Source: an uncultured Spartobacteria bacterium (GTDB lineage Bacteria; Verrucomicrobiota; Verrucomicrobiia; Chthoniobacterales; Chthoniobacteraceae). From it: a stretch of 60,096 bases of DNA. Location: contig CAIURC010000022.1 in NCBI GenBank assembly GCA_903901425.1, positions 1 to 60,096 on the forward strand, written 5' to 3'. Position numbers and translations under genes: made by a program. The notes beneath the pieces were generated by a model. It was not told the origin of the DNA. It saw only the letters and a program-made list of their open reading frames with translations, and did not search any database. Below are positions 26,675 to 34,464 of this stretch, one piece after another (the stretch's first letter is position 1; each line of letters starts with the position of its first letter).

Positions 26675-27934
26675 CTAGGGACGGCTGATCTTCAGCCGGA
26701 GAAAACGCCGGCCGTCCTGCGGGAAGTTGTCCCGGACTTTGAACGTCTGCGGCGTGTTTTCCAAAACCGTGACCCCAGCCTGCGACCATCCCGCCAGCGC
26801 ACCCGAAGATTCTGCCCCCCACTGGATCCCGGCATCGGTGGCTTTGCTCACCGTCAGAGTCAGAAAACCGTTCTCCGTTGAAAATGTGCCCGGAACCGGA
26901 CCGGCCTGAGTGGGATTTGTACCCACGGCGTACTCCAGAAGGTTCGGAAGCGAATCTTGATCGGGATCCGAAAGGTCTGCAGCAGCCCCGGAATTGCTGG
27001 TGGTGTTGAAAAACTGCTGCCGCCAGAGACTCAGCGCATCCGGGACGACCAGGAAGAAATTGGGCCCTTGAAGTCCCGCGGCATTCGCAGCAGCGGCAGA
27101 AACCAGATCCGGCTTGGCTGCGCCGGAAAAAGGGTCGAGCCGGGCAATCCGGTTCTCGCCAAAAACCGCCACAGAAAGATCTTCGCCAGGCCCAAACCGG
27201 ACGCCCACCGGGAAGGTCGAGGGCGCGGTGGACAGCGTCAGGCCGGTTCCGGGATCCATCCCCCGGATCTGGTTTAGGCTTCCATCGGCTACAAAGACCC
27301 TCCCGTTCACAGGATGCAGTGCGAGTCCAAAGGGTTGCTGGAAAGGATCCGGATCAAAACTCGGGTCCTGAACTCCCTGGGAGTTCCATTTGGAAACTGT
27401 CATGCCGTTCCTGTGGGAGACATAGAGGGCAGACCCGGCAGCGTTCCACTGGATGCCACTTGGAGCCGAACCCGCGTCGAGTTGAGCAAACACGCCGAGA
27501 AACGCGCCGGTCTGTGGATTGAACCGGAGAATCCTGTCGTTGAGCTGGCTGCTGACAAACAGGTCTCCTGCCGGATTTACCGCCAGATCCACAGGATAAT
27601 CCAGAGTCCCCGGCGGCAACCCGTTCACGCCGTTCGCGATGAACTTGGAGTGAAAACTGCCGTCGGAATGAAACCGCAGGATCTCATCCGTGCCCGCACT
27701 CGCCACCAGCAGCGTCCGGTCGGCCAGCATCAGAATCCCGTGCGGTTGGGACAACCCGGCCGTCCCGGGCGCAATAAACATTCCGGACCCGACCGGACCG
27801 CCCGTGCCCTCCTGAAACCGGTACACCCCGCCGCTCGAAAAACCCGACACATAGAGGTCGGCACCAACCTGGGCACCGGTAAGACTGAGGAGCAGGGCCG
27901 TCTGAAACACGGAGAAAAGCTGCAACGCGCGCAT
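26675..27934 (-). CDS. secreted NHL/SMP-30-like beta-propeller protein with Verrucomicrobiota-type C-terminal tail
   Basis: 419 residues from the ATG at 27934, which opens a signal peptide (RALQLFSVFQTALLLSL). The body has repeated propeller blades of the NHL/SMP-30 kind: LYVSGFSSGGVYRFQEG, QPHGILMLADRTLLVAS, DLAVNPAGDLFVSS, GLALHPVNGRVFVADG. The tail is LSLWRQQFFN, then DPDQDSLPNLLEYAVGTNP and a beta domain ending FLRLKISRP. The same kind of tail ends the GH99/GH71-like protein at 30644-33085. It probably acts as a secreted binding protein; no catalytic residues are evident. The gene starts about 70 bp after the HlyD-like gene on the same strand. Confidence 0.8.
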   Translation of the reverse strand: MRALQLFSVFQTALLLSLTGAQVGADLYVSGFSSGGVYRFQEGTGGPVGSGMFIAPGTAGLSQPHGILMLADRTLLVASAGTDEILRFHSDGSFHSKFIANGVNGLPPGTLDYPVDLAVNPAGDLFVSSQLNDRILRFNPQTGAFLGVFAQLDAGSAPSGIQWNAAGSALYVSHRNGMTVSKWNSQGVQDPSFDPDPFQQPFGLALHPVNGRVFVADGSLNQIRGMDPGTGLTLSTAPSTFPVGVRFGPGEDLSVAVFGENRIARLDPFSGAAKPDLVSAAAANAAGLQGPNFFLVVPDALSLWRQQFFNTTSNSGAAADLSDPDQDSLPNLLEYAVGTNPTQAGPVPGTFSTENGFLTLTVSKATDAGIQWGAESSGALAGWSQAGVTVLENTPQTFKVRDNFPQDGRRFLRLKISRP

Positions 27935-28006
27935 GGCAATAAATCCCTTCTGGTTCCGGTCACCCGTACCAGATCCCGGGCACCGCTGCAAACAGACCTG
28001 CGGCGC

Positions 28007-29272
28007 TCATCGGCCTGCGGCCACCGCTCCGGCACGCACCCTGCAACCGTCCACCAGCGCATCAGGCGGATGCAGAACCACCTCTGTGCCCCGGGAAATG
28101 CCTGCCTTGACCTCGGCAAACTCGCCGTTCGAATGCCCCAGTTCCACCGGGACACTCCTGGCTCGTCCGCCGTCCACCCGGTAAACCCGCCACTCCCGGC
28201 CCAACCGGTAAACCGCGCCCACCGGCACCCGGAGCACCTCTGCGCCCCGCCACACCTCCAGACGCGCGTCCACCCGGAACCGGTCCCCCAACCGACGGCC
28301 CGCGGGCAGAGGCCGTTCCAGCCCCACACGGACCCGGACCCGTTGTTCCTCCACCCCCAGCGCTGATACCTTGGTGAACCCGCCCGGCTCGATCACCGCC
28401 ACCTTTCCACGCAACGGTTCCGCACCGCCCCATCCTTCCATGGTGACTTCCGCACCGGCCTGAACCCCGACCGCATCGCTGGACAGCAGTTCCACTTCCA
28501 CCTCCAAATCTTCCAGATCGCCCACTTCCATCAAAACCAGCCCGGGCAACACCGTCCGGGCACTTTCCTCCTTCACGTCCAACACCACCCCGTCCGCCGG
28601 CGCCGTGACCGCAAGGGTCTGCCGCACCTCCCCGTCCGGCACACGCACCCGCTCTAGAACCGCACGCGCCTGCGCAAGCTCCGCTTCCGCAACGCGCCGC
28701 CCAAACTCCGCCATCCGCAGTTCCCGGGTCCCCACCTCTACCCGGTTTTCCGCCGCATCCCAGTCCCGCTCTGAGACCGCCCCCGTATCTCGCAGTTCCC
28801 GGATCCGCCGCATCTCGCGCTCCGAAAACTCCAACCCGGCCCGGACCCGATCCACATCCGCACCGGCACGTTCAAGGGCCGACTCTGCCGCTTTCAATCG
28901 CGCTTCCGCCTCCGCAGCGGCCCGCGGATTCAAAAGACTGGAGGGTTCCGGCTCAATCTCCGCCAAAACCGTCTTCCCGGCCACCACCCGGTCCCCGGGC
29001 CGGAGCGGAATCCGGCGCAACCATCCCCCCACCGGCGCAGACACTTGGAACCGGCTCCGGACCCGGGTCTTGCCCTCCTCCCGGACCCAGACCCGGAGTT
29101 CGCCCGTTTCCACACGGACCGTTTCAACGGAAACAGGTTTTGGGAGAAAGCCCGCCACGACCAGAAGGAGAAGCGCGGCAGCACCCGCCCACGGGCCAAA
29201 CCGGCGTCCCAAGAAAAAGCGCGCCGCACTGCGCTGAGAAAGCCTCGGAGTATTGGGGGAAAAAGATTCCAC
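28007..29272 (-). CDS. HlyD-family periplasmic adaptor (membrane-fusion) protein
   Basis: About 421 residues from a GTG at 29272; longer in-frame ATG starts at 29395 and 29446 add sequence without family resemblance and run toward the divergent PIN locus. One membrane span (WAGAAALLLLVVAGFLP) is followed by a split lipoyl domain (VSAPVGGWLRRIPLRPGDRV and VTAPADGVVLDVKEES). A coiled-coil hairpin rich in Arg/Glu/Ala and a beta-barrel (LEVEVELLSSDAVGVQAGAE) complete it. Such adaptors bridge an inner-membrane ABC or RND pump and an outer-membrane channel. No pump gene lies beside it, so it is an orphan here. The start is uncertain. Confidence 0.85.
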   Translation of the reverse strand: MESFSPNTPRLSQRSAARFFLGRRFGPWAGAAALLLLVVAGFLPKPVSVETVRVETGELRVWVREEGKTRVRSRFQVSAPVGGWLRRIPLRPGDRVVAGKTVLAEIEPEPSSLLNPRAAAEAEARLKAAESALERAGADVDRVRAGLEFSEREMRRIRELRDTGAVSERDWDAAENRVEVGTRELRMAEFGRRVAEAELAQARAVLERVRVPDGEVRQTLAVTAPADGVVLDVKEESARTVLPGLVLMEVGDLEDLEVEVELLSSDAVGVQAGAEVTMEGWGGAEPLRGKVAVIEPGGFTKVSALGVEEQRVRVRVGLERPLPAGRRLGDRFRVDARLEVWRGAEVLRVPVGAVYRLGREWRVYRVDGGRARSVPVELGHSNGEFAEVKAGISRGTEVVLHPPDALVDGCRVRAGAVAAGR

Positions 29273-29439
29273 GTTTCGAGAGATCCTGCACCACGCGGGC
29301 GCCCCCCACCAGTCAGGAGTCACCACGCGGACCGAGGGGGCAGGGGTACCACGAGGCCCGCAGACTTGGAAGCCGCGCTGAACCGGGCTGCTCATTCGTC
29401 CGAGGCCTGGCGCGCGTCGCCCGTTTCCAGGAAGGACCC

Positions 29440-29553
29440 ATGCCAAAGAAGGTCTGGCACTTCCCCAGACTCGACTGCGGCGGCAACTTCCTCACAGATC
29501 CTGCCCACTTGCACCCAGAGGTGGAGTCCGTCCTTGAGCGCAACGCGTCATGA
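29440..29553 (+). CDS. very short ORF overlapping the PIN gene, candidate antitoxin
   Basis: 37 residues (MPKKVWHFPRLDCGGNFLTD and 17 more). A good ribosome binding site, AGGAAGG, lies 5 bases before the ATG. The stop overlaps the PIN start in an ATGA (29550-29553), the coupling expected of a toxin-antitoxin pair. It lacks the usual ribbon-helix-helix or AbrB DNA-binding fold, so it may be the remnant of a longer antitoxin, a non-canonical one, or only a leader peptide. The 150 bp before it, shared with the divergent HlyD-like gene, probably contain both promoters. Confidence 0.5.
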   Translation: MPKKVWHFPRLDCGGNFLTDPAHLHPEVESVLERNAS

Positions 29554-29981
29554 TTCGCTCCGCGGATACCCATATCTTCCTCTACGCAGCCAACCCGGAT
29601 TCGCTGGATCACAAAACAACCCGCCGCTTCTTCGAAGAAGAGATCGTCGGCGAGCGCTTTCTTCTGTGCGGCCGGGTGTTGGTGGAGCTTTACATGCGGC
29701 TCCGTAATCCTGCGGTGTTCAAGAAGCCCAAGAGCGCCAGAGAAGCCACCGCATTCTGCGATGCGCTGCGCGCCCATCCCGCCTGGGAGTTTGGGGATCA
29801 CGAACCCGAGGTTGGCAAACCCCTCTGGAACTGGGCGGACAAGACCGGCACCGGCTTTCGCCACATCATCGGCGCCCGGTTCACCCTCCGCCACCACGGC
29901 GTCACCCATGTTGCCACTGCCAACGCCAAGCACTTTGAGGGCTTTGGATTTGAGAAGGTCTGGAATCCCATCCAGAGCTAA
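29550..29981 (+). CDS. vapC: PIN-domain ribonuclease, VapC-like toxin
   Basis: 143 residues, a whole PIN domain. The first acidic residue is in IRSADTHIFLYA (Asp6), the second in LCGRVLVELYMRL (Glu46), and the third in the WADKTGTGFRHIIGARF helix. The strand near the end reads VATANAKHFEGF, where typical family members have a TxNxxDF form, so the fourth acidic position is His here. VapC toxins cleave tRNA or rRNA and are neutralised by an antitoxin encoded just upstream; the only candidate is the 37-residue ORF overlapping by 4 bp. It could be a solitary PIN enzyme. Confidence 0.8.
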   Translation: MIRSADTHIFLYAANPDSLDHKTTRRFFEEEIVGERFLLCGRVLVELYMRLRNPAVFKKPKSAREATAFCDALRAHPAWEFGDHEPEVGKPLWNWADKTGTGFRHIIGARFTLRHHGVTHVATANAKHFEGFGFEKVWNPIQS

Positions 29982-30643
29982 ACCCATCGGCCCGGAAGGA
30001 GCCGTTCGCTTGCCCGCACGCAGTGCCACGGATTCCGCTGTCCCGTGGGCGCTGCGGGTTAAGCGTTGCCTGTAGGCAGAACCGGCGGAGAGCCGGTCGT
30101 TGTGAAACTGACGAAACTTGAACTCACCGCTGACTTGTCCTTTAGATCTCCCGACCGCGTTTGACACAGTGCGGTATCTGGCGTTCCCAGATTGAACGCC
30201 CGAGCCCGTTCTTGAAGGGAACACAGACGCTCGTTTTTCCCATTGTTCCGCACGTGCCACTGCTTCGATCCCTCCCGGGATCGGCACCCTTGTTCATCAT
30301 GCGATCCGGTGGTGTCGCTACGCGCCACCGACCGGCTACCCTCTTGGATGCCTCCGGCATCTCCGGATCCGTTCCGAGCCCGTTCCGCTATCCAACCCCA
30401 TGCTCCCAACTTGTTCCCAGAAGAAGCACATGCTTGTTCTCTTGAAGAAACCAAAAACCTTGGTCCGGGATGGACCAAAGCAGGCGCTTGGCGCCTTGTT
30501 GCTGAAGGGAACACCACCGGCAACTCAACAAAAAATGCCCCCCCGGCAGCAAGGGTGCCAGCAGCCGACCCGACATCCTCCAGAAACACCGCATAATCTG
30601 TGGGCTTGTGAAAAGAACCCTTTCGTGAGACCATCTTAATCCG
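29982..30643. other. 660-bp non-coding interval with hairpins and repeat copy A
   Basis: No convincing gene. Visible elements are a hairpin ACCGGC/GCCGGT with a 5-base loop (30081-30097), the dispersed repeat copy at 30227-30395, and a tight hairpin AGGCGC-TTG-GCGCCT (30482-30496). The promoter of the downstream GH99/GH71-like gene must lie here, but I cannot place it. Frames across the interval are short and resemble no protein. Confidence 0.5.
30227..30395 (+). repeat. dispersed hairpin-rich repeat, copy A
   Basis: Starts ACGCTCG and ends GTTCCGCTATCCAACC. It contains the hairpin GATCCC-TCCC-GGGATC at 30267-30282, an inverted pair GGTGG/CCACC, and the hairpin GATGCC-TCC-GGCATC. It is in the same orientation as copies B and C. 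Confidence 0.8.
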
Positions 30644-33085
30644 ATGGTCGCCTGCTTTTCCATCCCGAATCTGAGGCTGCTGCTCGGGCTTTCCTGCATG
30701 GCTGTTTTCGATGCCGCCGCGGTGACATTTCCCACAGGAAAACTGGTGCTGGCCGACTACACCCCGCACCACATCACGCGTCCCATTGGAAACGGCCTCG
30801 ACCTCTGGCGGTACGACGGCAACGCGTTCAACAGCACTGCCAGTGTCACACGCCAGGTCAACAACGGGGACCTGATCGGAGCCAACGGCCGCAACCAGAT
30901 CCCTGCCTCTGTCTATCCTGTGATCGGGATGCAGTCCGAGGAGGATCCCGACTACGTGGAGTACCAGGTACTTCTGGCCAAAGCAGCGCGGATCGACGGG
31001 TTCATGATCGAGTGGGCTTATCCGGGCAAGCCCAGCAATTTGGTGCTGCGGGCCACTGCGGAGCGCCTCGGCTTTTTTGTGGGCGCGATCTGGCAGGGAG
31101 ACCAGACTCAGAACTTCCGGCTCAACCCCGCCTATCCCTCGGGAGCCACTCCGGAGCAGCGGACAGCGTTCCTGGCCGACTACGCCAACCAACTCCGCCA
31201 GGAACTCTACGAGCAGCCCACCGCCCCGAAAATCAACGGGAAACCCCTGTTGCTGTTCTTCGCGTTCGGCTGCCCGAGCTACGACGAACTCCCCCAGATC
31301 CGTTCCGGCTGGGGAAGCCCGATGCTCATGGCGCGAACCCATCTCGGCTTGCCCGACGCATTTGCCGCCGGCAATTTTCTGGCAGGCGCAGGCCGCGTGG
31401 ATGGCTATTACCCGTGGAGCTCCAGTGGGGCGGCTCTTTCCGAACCCAACTCCACCGACCCGGAATTGGCGGCCCTGATTGCGGCAAACACGCACGATCT
31501 CTATTTCTCCGGAGAAAACATCCTCGCGTACCGCACCCGGTGGATCGGCTACACCAAAACCTACGCCACCCAAGGCTTTCCGCTCCGAATGGGCGCCGTC
31601 ATGCATGGCGCAGACAACCGTCCCTGCGGCGGCTGGGGCAGCGGCACCCTCTTCTACATCGCCCGCAAAAATGGCGACACCGCCCGGATGCAGTGGGAGC
31701 TCTACCGGCAGGAGCGTCAGAACCTCGACGCCGTCCTGATCCCCACCTGGAACGACTGGACCGAAGGCACAGCCATTGAACCCACACTCGAACGCGGCAC
31801 CCTTGACCTGGCTATTACCGAGACCGGCGCCTCGCAGTTTAAGGATCTCGCGCCGGATCCTGCCGGACTCCCACTCCCAAAACGGCTCTTTGATGTCCGC
31901 AAAGGCTATGCCCGTTTGGCACGGCTAGGCTTTCCTGCAGCCGGCCCCAAAGCCCGACTCGATGCCGTGGCTCTCCAGATCGCGGAACGCCAGTTTGCCG
32001 CCGCCGCAACGGCCCTCGACACCGAGGAAGCCCGGCTCGTCGCCCTCGAGCCCGGCATCCTCCCGCAGCTCACCCCCACAACTCAGGTCCTCCTCGCGCC
32101 CGCCACCGAAAAAGTCGCAACCACCACGACGCCCGCTTACCTCACGCTTTCCACCGCACTCGACACCGCCCTCTCCACCCGCCGCTGCGATGTCGAACTG
32201 ACTTGGGAATGGCTCGACACCGGCTTCGGCTCCTACCGCATCTACACCAACACCAGCGGCACCGCCCCCGCAGATGCCATCGCCGAAATCATCTGCTCAG
32301 ACACCGGTTCTTGGAAATCCGCCAAAATCCGGGTCTACGACGAGAACTGCTTTTTCACCCGGGACGCCACCGCGGTATTTGGCGGGGCGGTGTTAAAGAT
32401 CACGGGGAACGTGACGGTCCGCAACATGGTGATGAACGCCGTCCGCAGCGATTTGCGCGCGAGTGTGAGTGTGCCCCCGAAGGGAGGTGTTTATGAGGCC
32501 AACCGACCGCTTACCCTGACCGTCGAGGCCGGTGGCACAGGGCTCGTGACCTACCAGTGGCGCAGGAACGGGAGCCCGCTCACGGGACAGACCGGTCCGA
32601 CGCTCACGCTGGACGCCCCCTTGCCTGCAGACTCAGGATCCTACGATGTCGTGGTTTCCAACAGCCAGGGGAGTTCCACCAGCGCCGCCGCAGCCGTGGA
32701 GATCCGGACCCCGTTCGACCTGTGGAAACTCACCAACGCTTTCCCCCAGGGCCAGGACGGCCCCGAGTCCGACCCGGATGGTGACGGTGTTCCCAACCTC
32801 GCCGAATACGCCGCAGGCTCCGATCCGCTCGCCCCGGGAACCTCCGGCGAGACTGTCACCGTCTTGGAGTCGGGAATCCAAATGGACTACGTCTGGAACA
32901 CGGCGGCCACGGACGTGGAGTGCGTTCCGGAATGGTGCCCGGATCTGGCGAACGCTGCATGGACTAACTCGGGCCTCCCAGCACCCACGGTGCGCACCGA
33001 ACAGAACGGGCTTCGCCAGATGCGTGCCTGGTTTCCCACGCAATCCAGCCGGGTGTTCGTCCGGCTCCGGATCCGGCGCCTCTGA
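30644..33085 (+). CDS. secreted GH99/GH71-like glycoside hydrolase with Ig-like and C-terminal tail domains
   Basis: 813 residues with an N-terminal leader (LRLLLGLSCMAVFDAAAV). Residues 30-420 resemble the GH71/GH99-like TIM-barrel group: GKLVLADYTPHHI, a catalytic-face strand RIDGFMIEWAYPG, and VLIPTWNDWTEGTAIEPTLE, close to the SWNEWxEGTxIEP motif of that group. A middle beta domain follows. Next are an Ig-like domain (YQWRRNGSPLTGQTGPTLTL, ADSGSYDVVVSNSQG) and the tail FDLWKLTNAFPQGQD with DPDGDGVPNLAEYAAGSDP. It is probably an extracellular alpha-glucan or alpha-mannan hydrolase; the substrate is inferred only from fold. The gene is bracketed by direct copies of a hairpin-rich repeat. 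Confidence 0.8.
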   Translation: MVACFSIPNLRLLLGLSCMAVFDAAAVTFPTGKLVLADYTPHHITRPIGNGLDLWRYDGNAFNSTASVTRQVNNGDLIGANGRNQIPASVYPVIGMQSEEDPDYVEYQVLLAKAARIDGFMIEWAYPGKPSNLVLRATAERLGFFVGAIWQGDQTQNFRLNPAYPSGATPEQRTAFLADYANQLRQELYEQPTAPKINGKPLLLFFAFGCPSYDELPQIRSGWGSPMLMARTHLGLPDAFAAGNFLAGAGRVDGYYPWSSSGAALSEPNSTDPELAALIAANTHDLYFSGENILAYRTRWIGYTKTYATQGFPLRMGAVMHGADNRPCGGWGSGTLFYIARKNGDTARMQWELYRQERQNLDAVLIPTWNDWTEGTAIEPTLERGTLDLAITETGASQFKDLAPDPAGLPLPKRLFDVRKGYARLARLGFPAAGPKARLDAVALQIAERQFAAAATALDTEEARLVALEPGILPQLTPTTQVLLAPATEKVATTTTPAYLTLSTALDTALSTRRCDVELTWEWLDTGFGSYRIYTNTSGTAPADAIAEIICSDTGSWKSAKIRVYDENCFFTRDATAVFGGAVLKITGNVTVRNMVMNAVRSDLRASVSVPPKGGVYEANRPLTLTVEAGGTGLVTYQWRRNGSPLTGQTGPTLTLDAPLPADSGSYDVVVSNSQGSSTSAAAAVEIRTPFDLWKLTNAFPQGQDGPESDPDGDGVPNLAEYAAGSDPLAPGTSGETVTVLESGIQMDYVWNTAATDVECVPEWCPDLANAAWTNSGLPAPTVRTEQNGLRQMRAWFPTQSSRVFVRLRIRRL

Positions 33086-33174
33086 GCAGAGACCGTTCCT
33101 GGAAAGGACGTGCAGCAACGCCGCTGCTGACCCAGTAAAAAAGGAGGAACGGAAGCCGGGGGTTCCAACCCGCC

Positions 33175-33198
33175 TTTCCGGCGGTGCACCTCCGGAAA
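33175..33198. terminator. hairpin downstream of the GH99/GH71-like gene
   Basis: A 7-bp perfect stem TTTCCGG/CCGGAAA with a 10-base loop, about 90 bp after the stop. A-rich on one side and T-rich on the other, so it could terminate transcription arriving from the right on the minus strand. Confidence 0.35.
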
Positions 33199-33203
33199 AA
33201 CCA

Positions 33204-33363
33204 ACGCTCGTTTCTCGCATTTGTCCGCACGGACAGCAGCTTCGATCCCTCCAGGGATCGGCACCCTTTTTCAACGCCCAATCCGGTGGTGTCGCTACGC
33301 GCCACCGACCGGCTACCCTCTTGGATGCCTCCGGCATCTCCGAGCCCGTTCCGCTATCCAACC
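33204..33363 (+). repeat. dispersed hairpin-rich repeat, copy B
   Basis: Same unit as copy A: start ACGCTCG, core GATCCC-TCCA-GGGATC at about 33244, identical GCTACGCGCCACCGACCGGC, hairpin GATGCC-TCC-GGCATC and end GTTCCGCTATCCAACC. Confidence 0.8.
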
Positions 33364-33465
33364 TTTTTGCAGAACCTTGACGGACACAATCTCTGTTCCA
33401 AAGAAAGGGCCTGCAGGGAAGCCCCGCTCACCTGTCATTCCGACGGCACAATGACGGAAGACCCG

Positions 33466-33608
33466 ATGCTTGTTTCTCACGCTTTTCTGCACGGACCACC
33501 GCTTCGATCCCTCCCGGGATCGGCACCCTTTTTCAACGCCCAATCCGGTGGTGTTGCTACGCGCCACCGACCGGCTACCCTCTTGGATGCCTCCGGCATC
33601 TCCGGGCT
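33466..33608 (+). repeat. dispersed hairpin-rich repeat, copy C (shorter 3' end)
   Basis: Same core as A and B, with GATCCC-TCCC-GGGATC, GCTACGCGCCACCGACCGGC and GATGCC-TCC-GGCATC. The final GTTCCGCTATCCAACC is missing; similarity ends where the SGNH gene's 3' end begins. Confidence 0.8.
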
Positions 33609-33617
33609 CGTTGCTGG

Positions 33618-34325
33618 CTATTGGGCCGCCTCAAACGGCTTTTCCACGGGCAGCACGATGGGTGCGATCGCGGCCTTCCAGACCGCGTATCCAGCTGGCA
33701 GCATGTGGATGTCTCCCGGAATAAAACACTCGGCTTTCGGCTGCCCGTCGGCGCCAATCAGGGGGCTGGTTGTGTCAATGAACCGAATCCAGGGCTGCGA
33801 GGCGCACTCTTCCTCAAGCAGCGCGTTGGTCCTCCGCAGATCGTCAATCTTGCCAAACCGTTTGCCGGGACTCGGCACCAGTCCCAACACATAAAGCCGC
33901 GTGGCAGGCAACGCGGCGTGAAGCGTCTGATGAAATTTCCTGAAGTTCCGGCGCACATCCTCCGGGGCGAACCCCGCGTTCAAATCGTTGCTGCCTTCGT
34001 ACAGAATCACGGCTCGCGGCTGGAACGGGATCACGAGCTTTTGGACAAACAAATCGGCCGCATGGTCCATCCGGCTCCCGCCGATCCCAAAGTTGCGGAC
34101 CGTCAACGGCGCGAGGTCTTCTTTCACTGAGGACCAAAGCTGCATGTGCGAACTGCCCACACAAATCACCCCACCCGGGGACGGCGGATCCTTCTGCGCT
34201 GCCGCCAGTGTTTTCTCGTAAAGCACCTGAATCTTGGAAGTCGGCGACTTGTCGGTGAGCACCTCGTCTGCACCCATCACGGAACCGGCGAGGATCAGGA
34301 GAGAAAAGAGGAGTCGGGGGAGCAT
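33618..34325 (-). CDS. secreted SGNH/GDSL-family hydrolase
   Basis: 235 residues with a signal peptide (LPRLLFSLLILAGSVMGAD). SGNH blocks: block I VICVGSSHMQLW with probable nucleophile Ser59; block II NFGIGGSRM with the oxyanion Gly; block III YEGSNDL with Asn; block V DIHMLPAGYAVW with the Asp-x-x-His dyad reduced to DIH. The family removes acyl groups from lipids or acetylated sugars; in this phylum such secreted members are usually carbohydrate esterases. It ends 10 bp from repeat copy C and is divergent from the DEAD-box helicase. Confidence 0.9.
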   Translation of the reverse strand: MLPRLLFSLLILAGSVMGADEVLTDKSPTSKIQVLYEKTLAAAQKDPPSPGGVICVGSSHMQLWSSVKEDLAPLTVRNFGIGGSRMDHAADLFVQKLVIPFQPRAVILYEGSNDLNAGFAPEDVRRNFRKFHQTLHAALPATRLYVLGLVPSPGKRFGKIDDLRRTNALLEEECASQPWIRFIDTTSPLIGADGQPKAECFIPGDIHMLPAGYAVWKAAIAPIVLPVEKPFEAAQ

Positions 34326-34464
34326 GGCTCCATTTTACCGCCCTGAGGCCGCCTCACCGCAAGCCCAGCCGCACGGAACACCTGATGCCTCTGACGCATC
34401 TGCCGTTCAATTATCTTCCAAATAGCGTGCCATCCGGTCCAAACCGACTCATGGTGGTCGTTTT

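Larger units (their letters stand above)
33086..33617. other. 530-bp interval with a hairpin and repeat copies B and C
   Basis: No gene is seen. After the hydrolase stop come a strong hairpin at 33175-33198 and two head-to-tail repeat copies ending only 10 bp from the stop of the opposite-strand SGNH hydrolase gene. Confidence 0.6.

Noticed and set aside
30059-31606. 515-codon minus-strand frame over the repeat and the GH99/GH71-like gene
   Set aside because: Crosses non-coding repeats and the antisense of a recognised secreted protein; no motif.
30227-33608. Repeats considered as IS-element ends or attachment sites
   Set aside because: They are direct, not inverted, three in number, and there is no transposase or integrase. 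Kept only as dispersed repeats.
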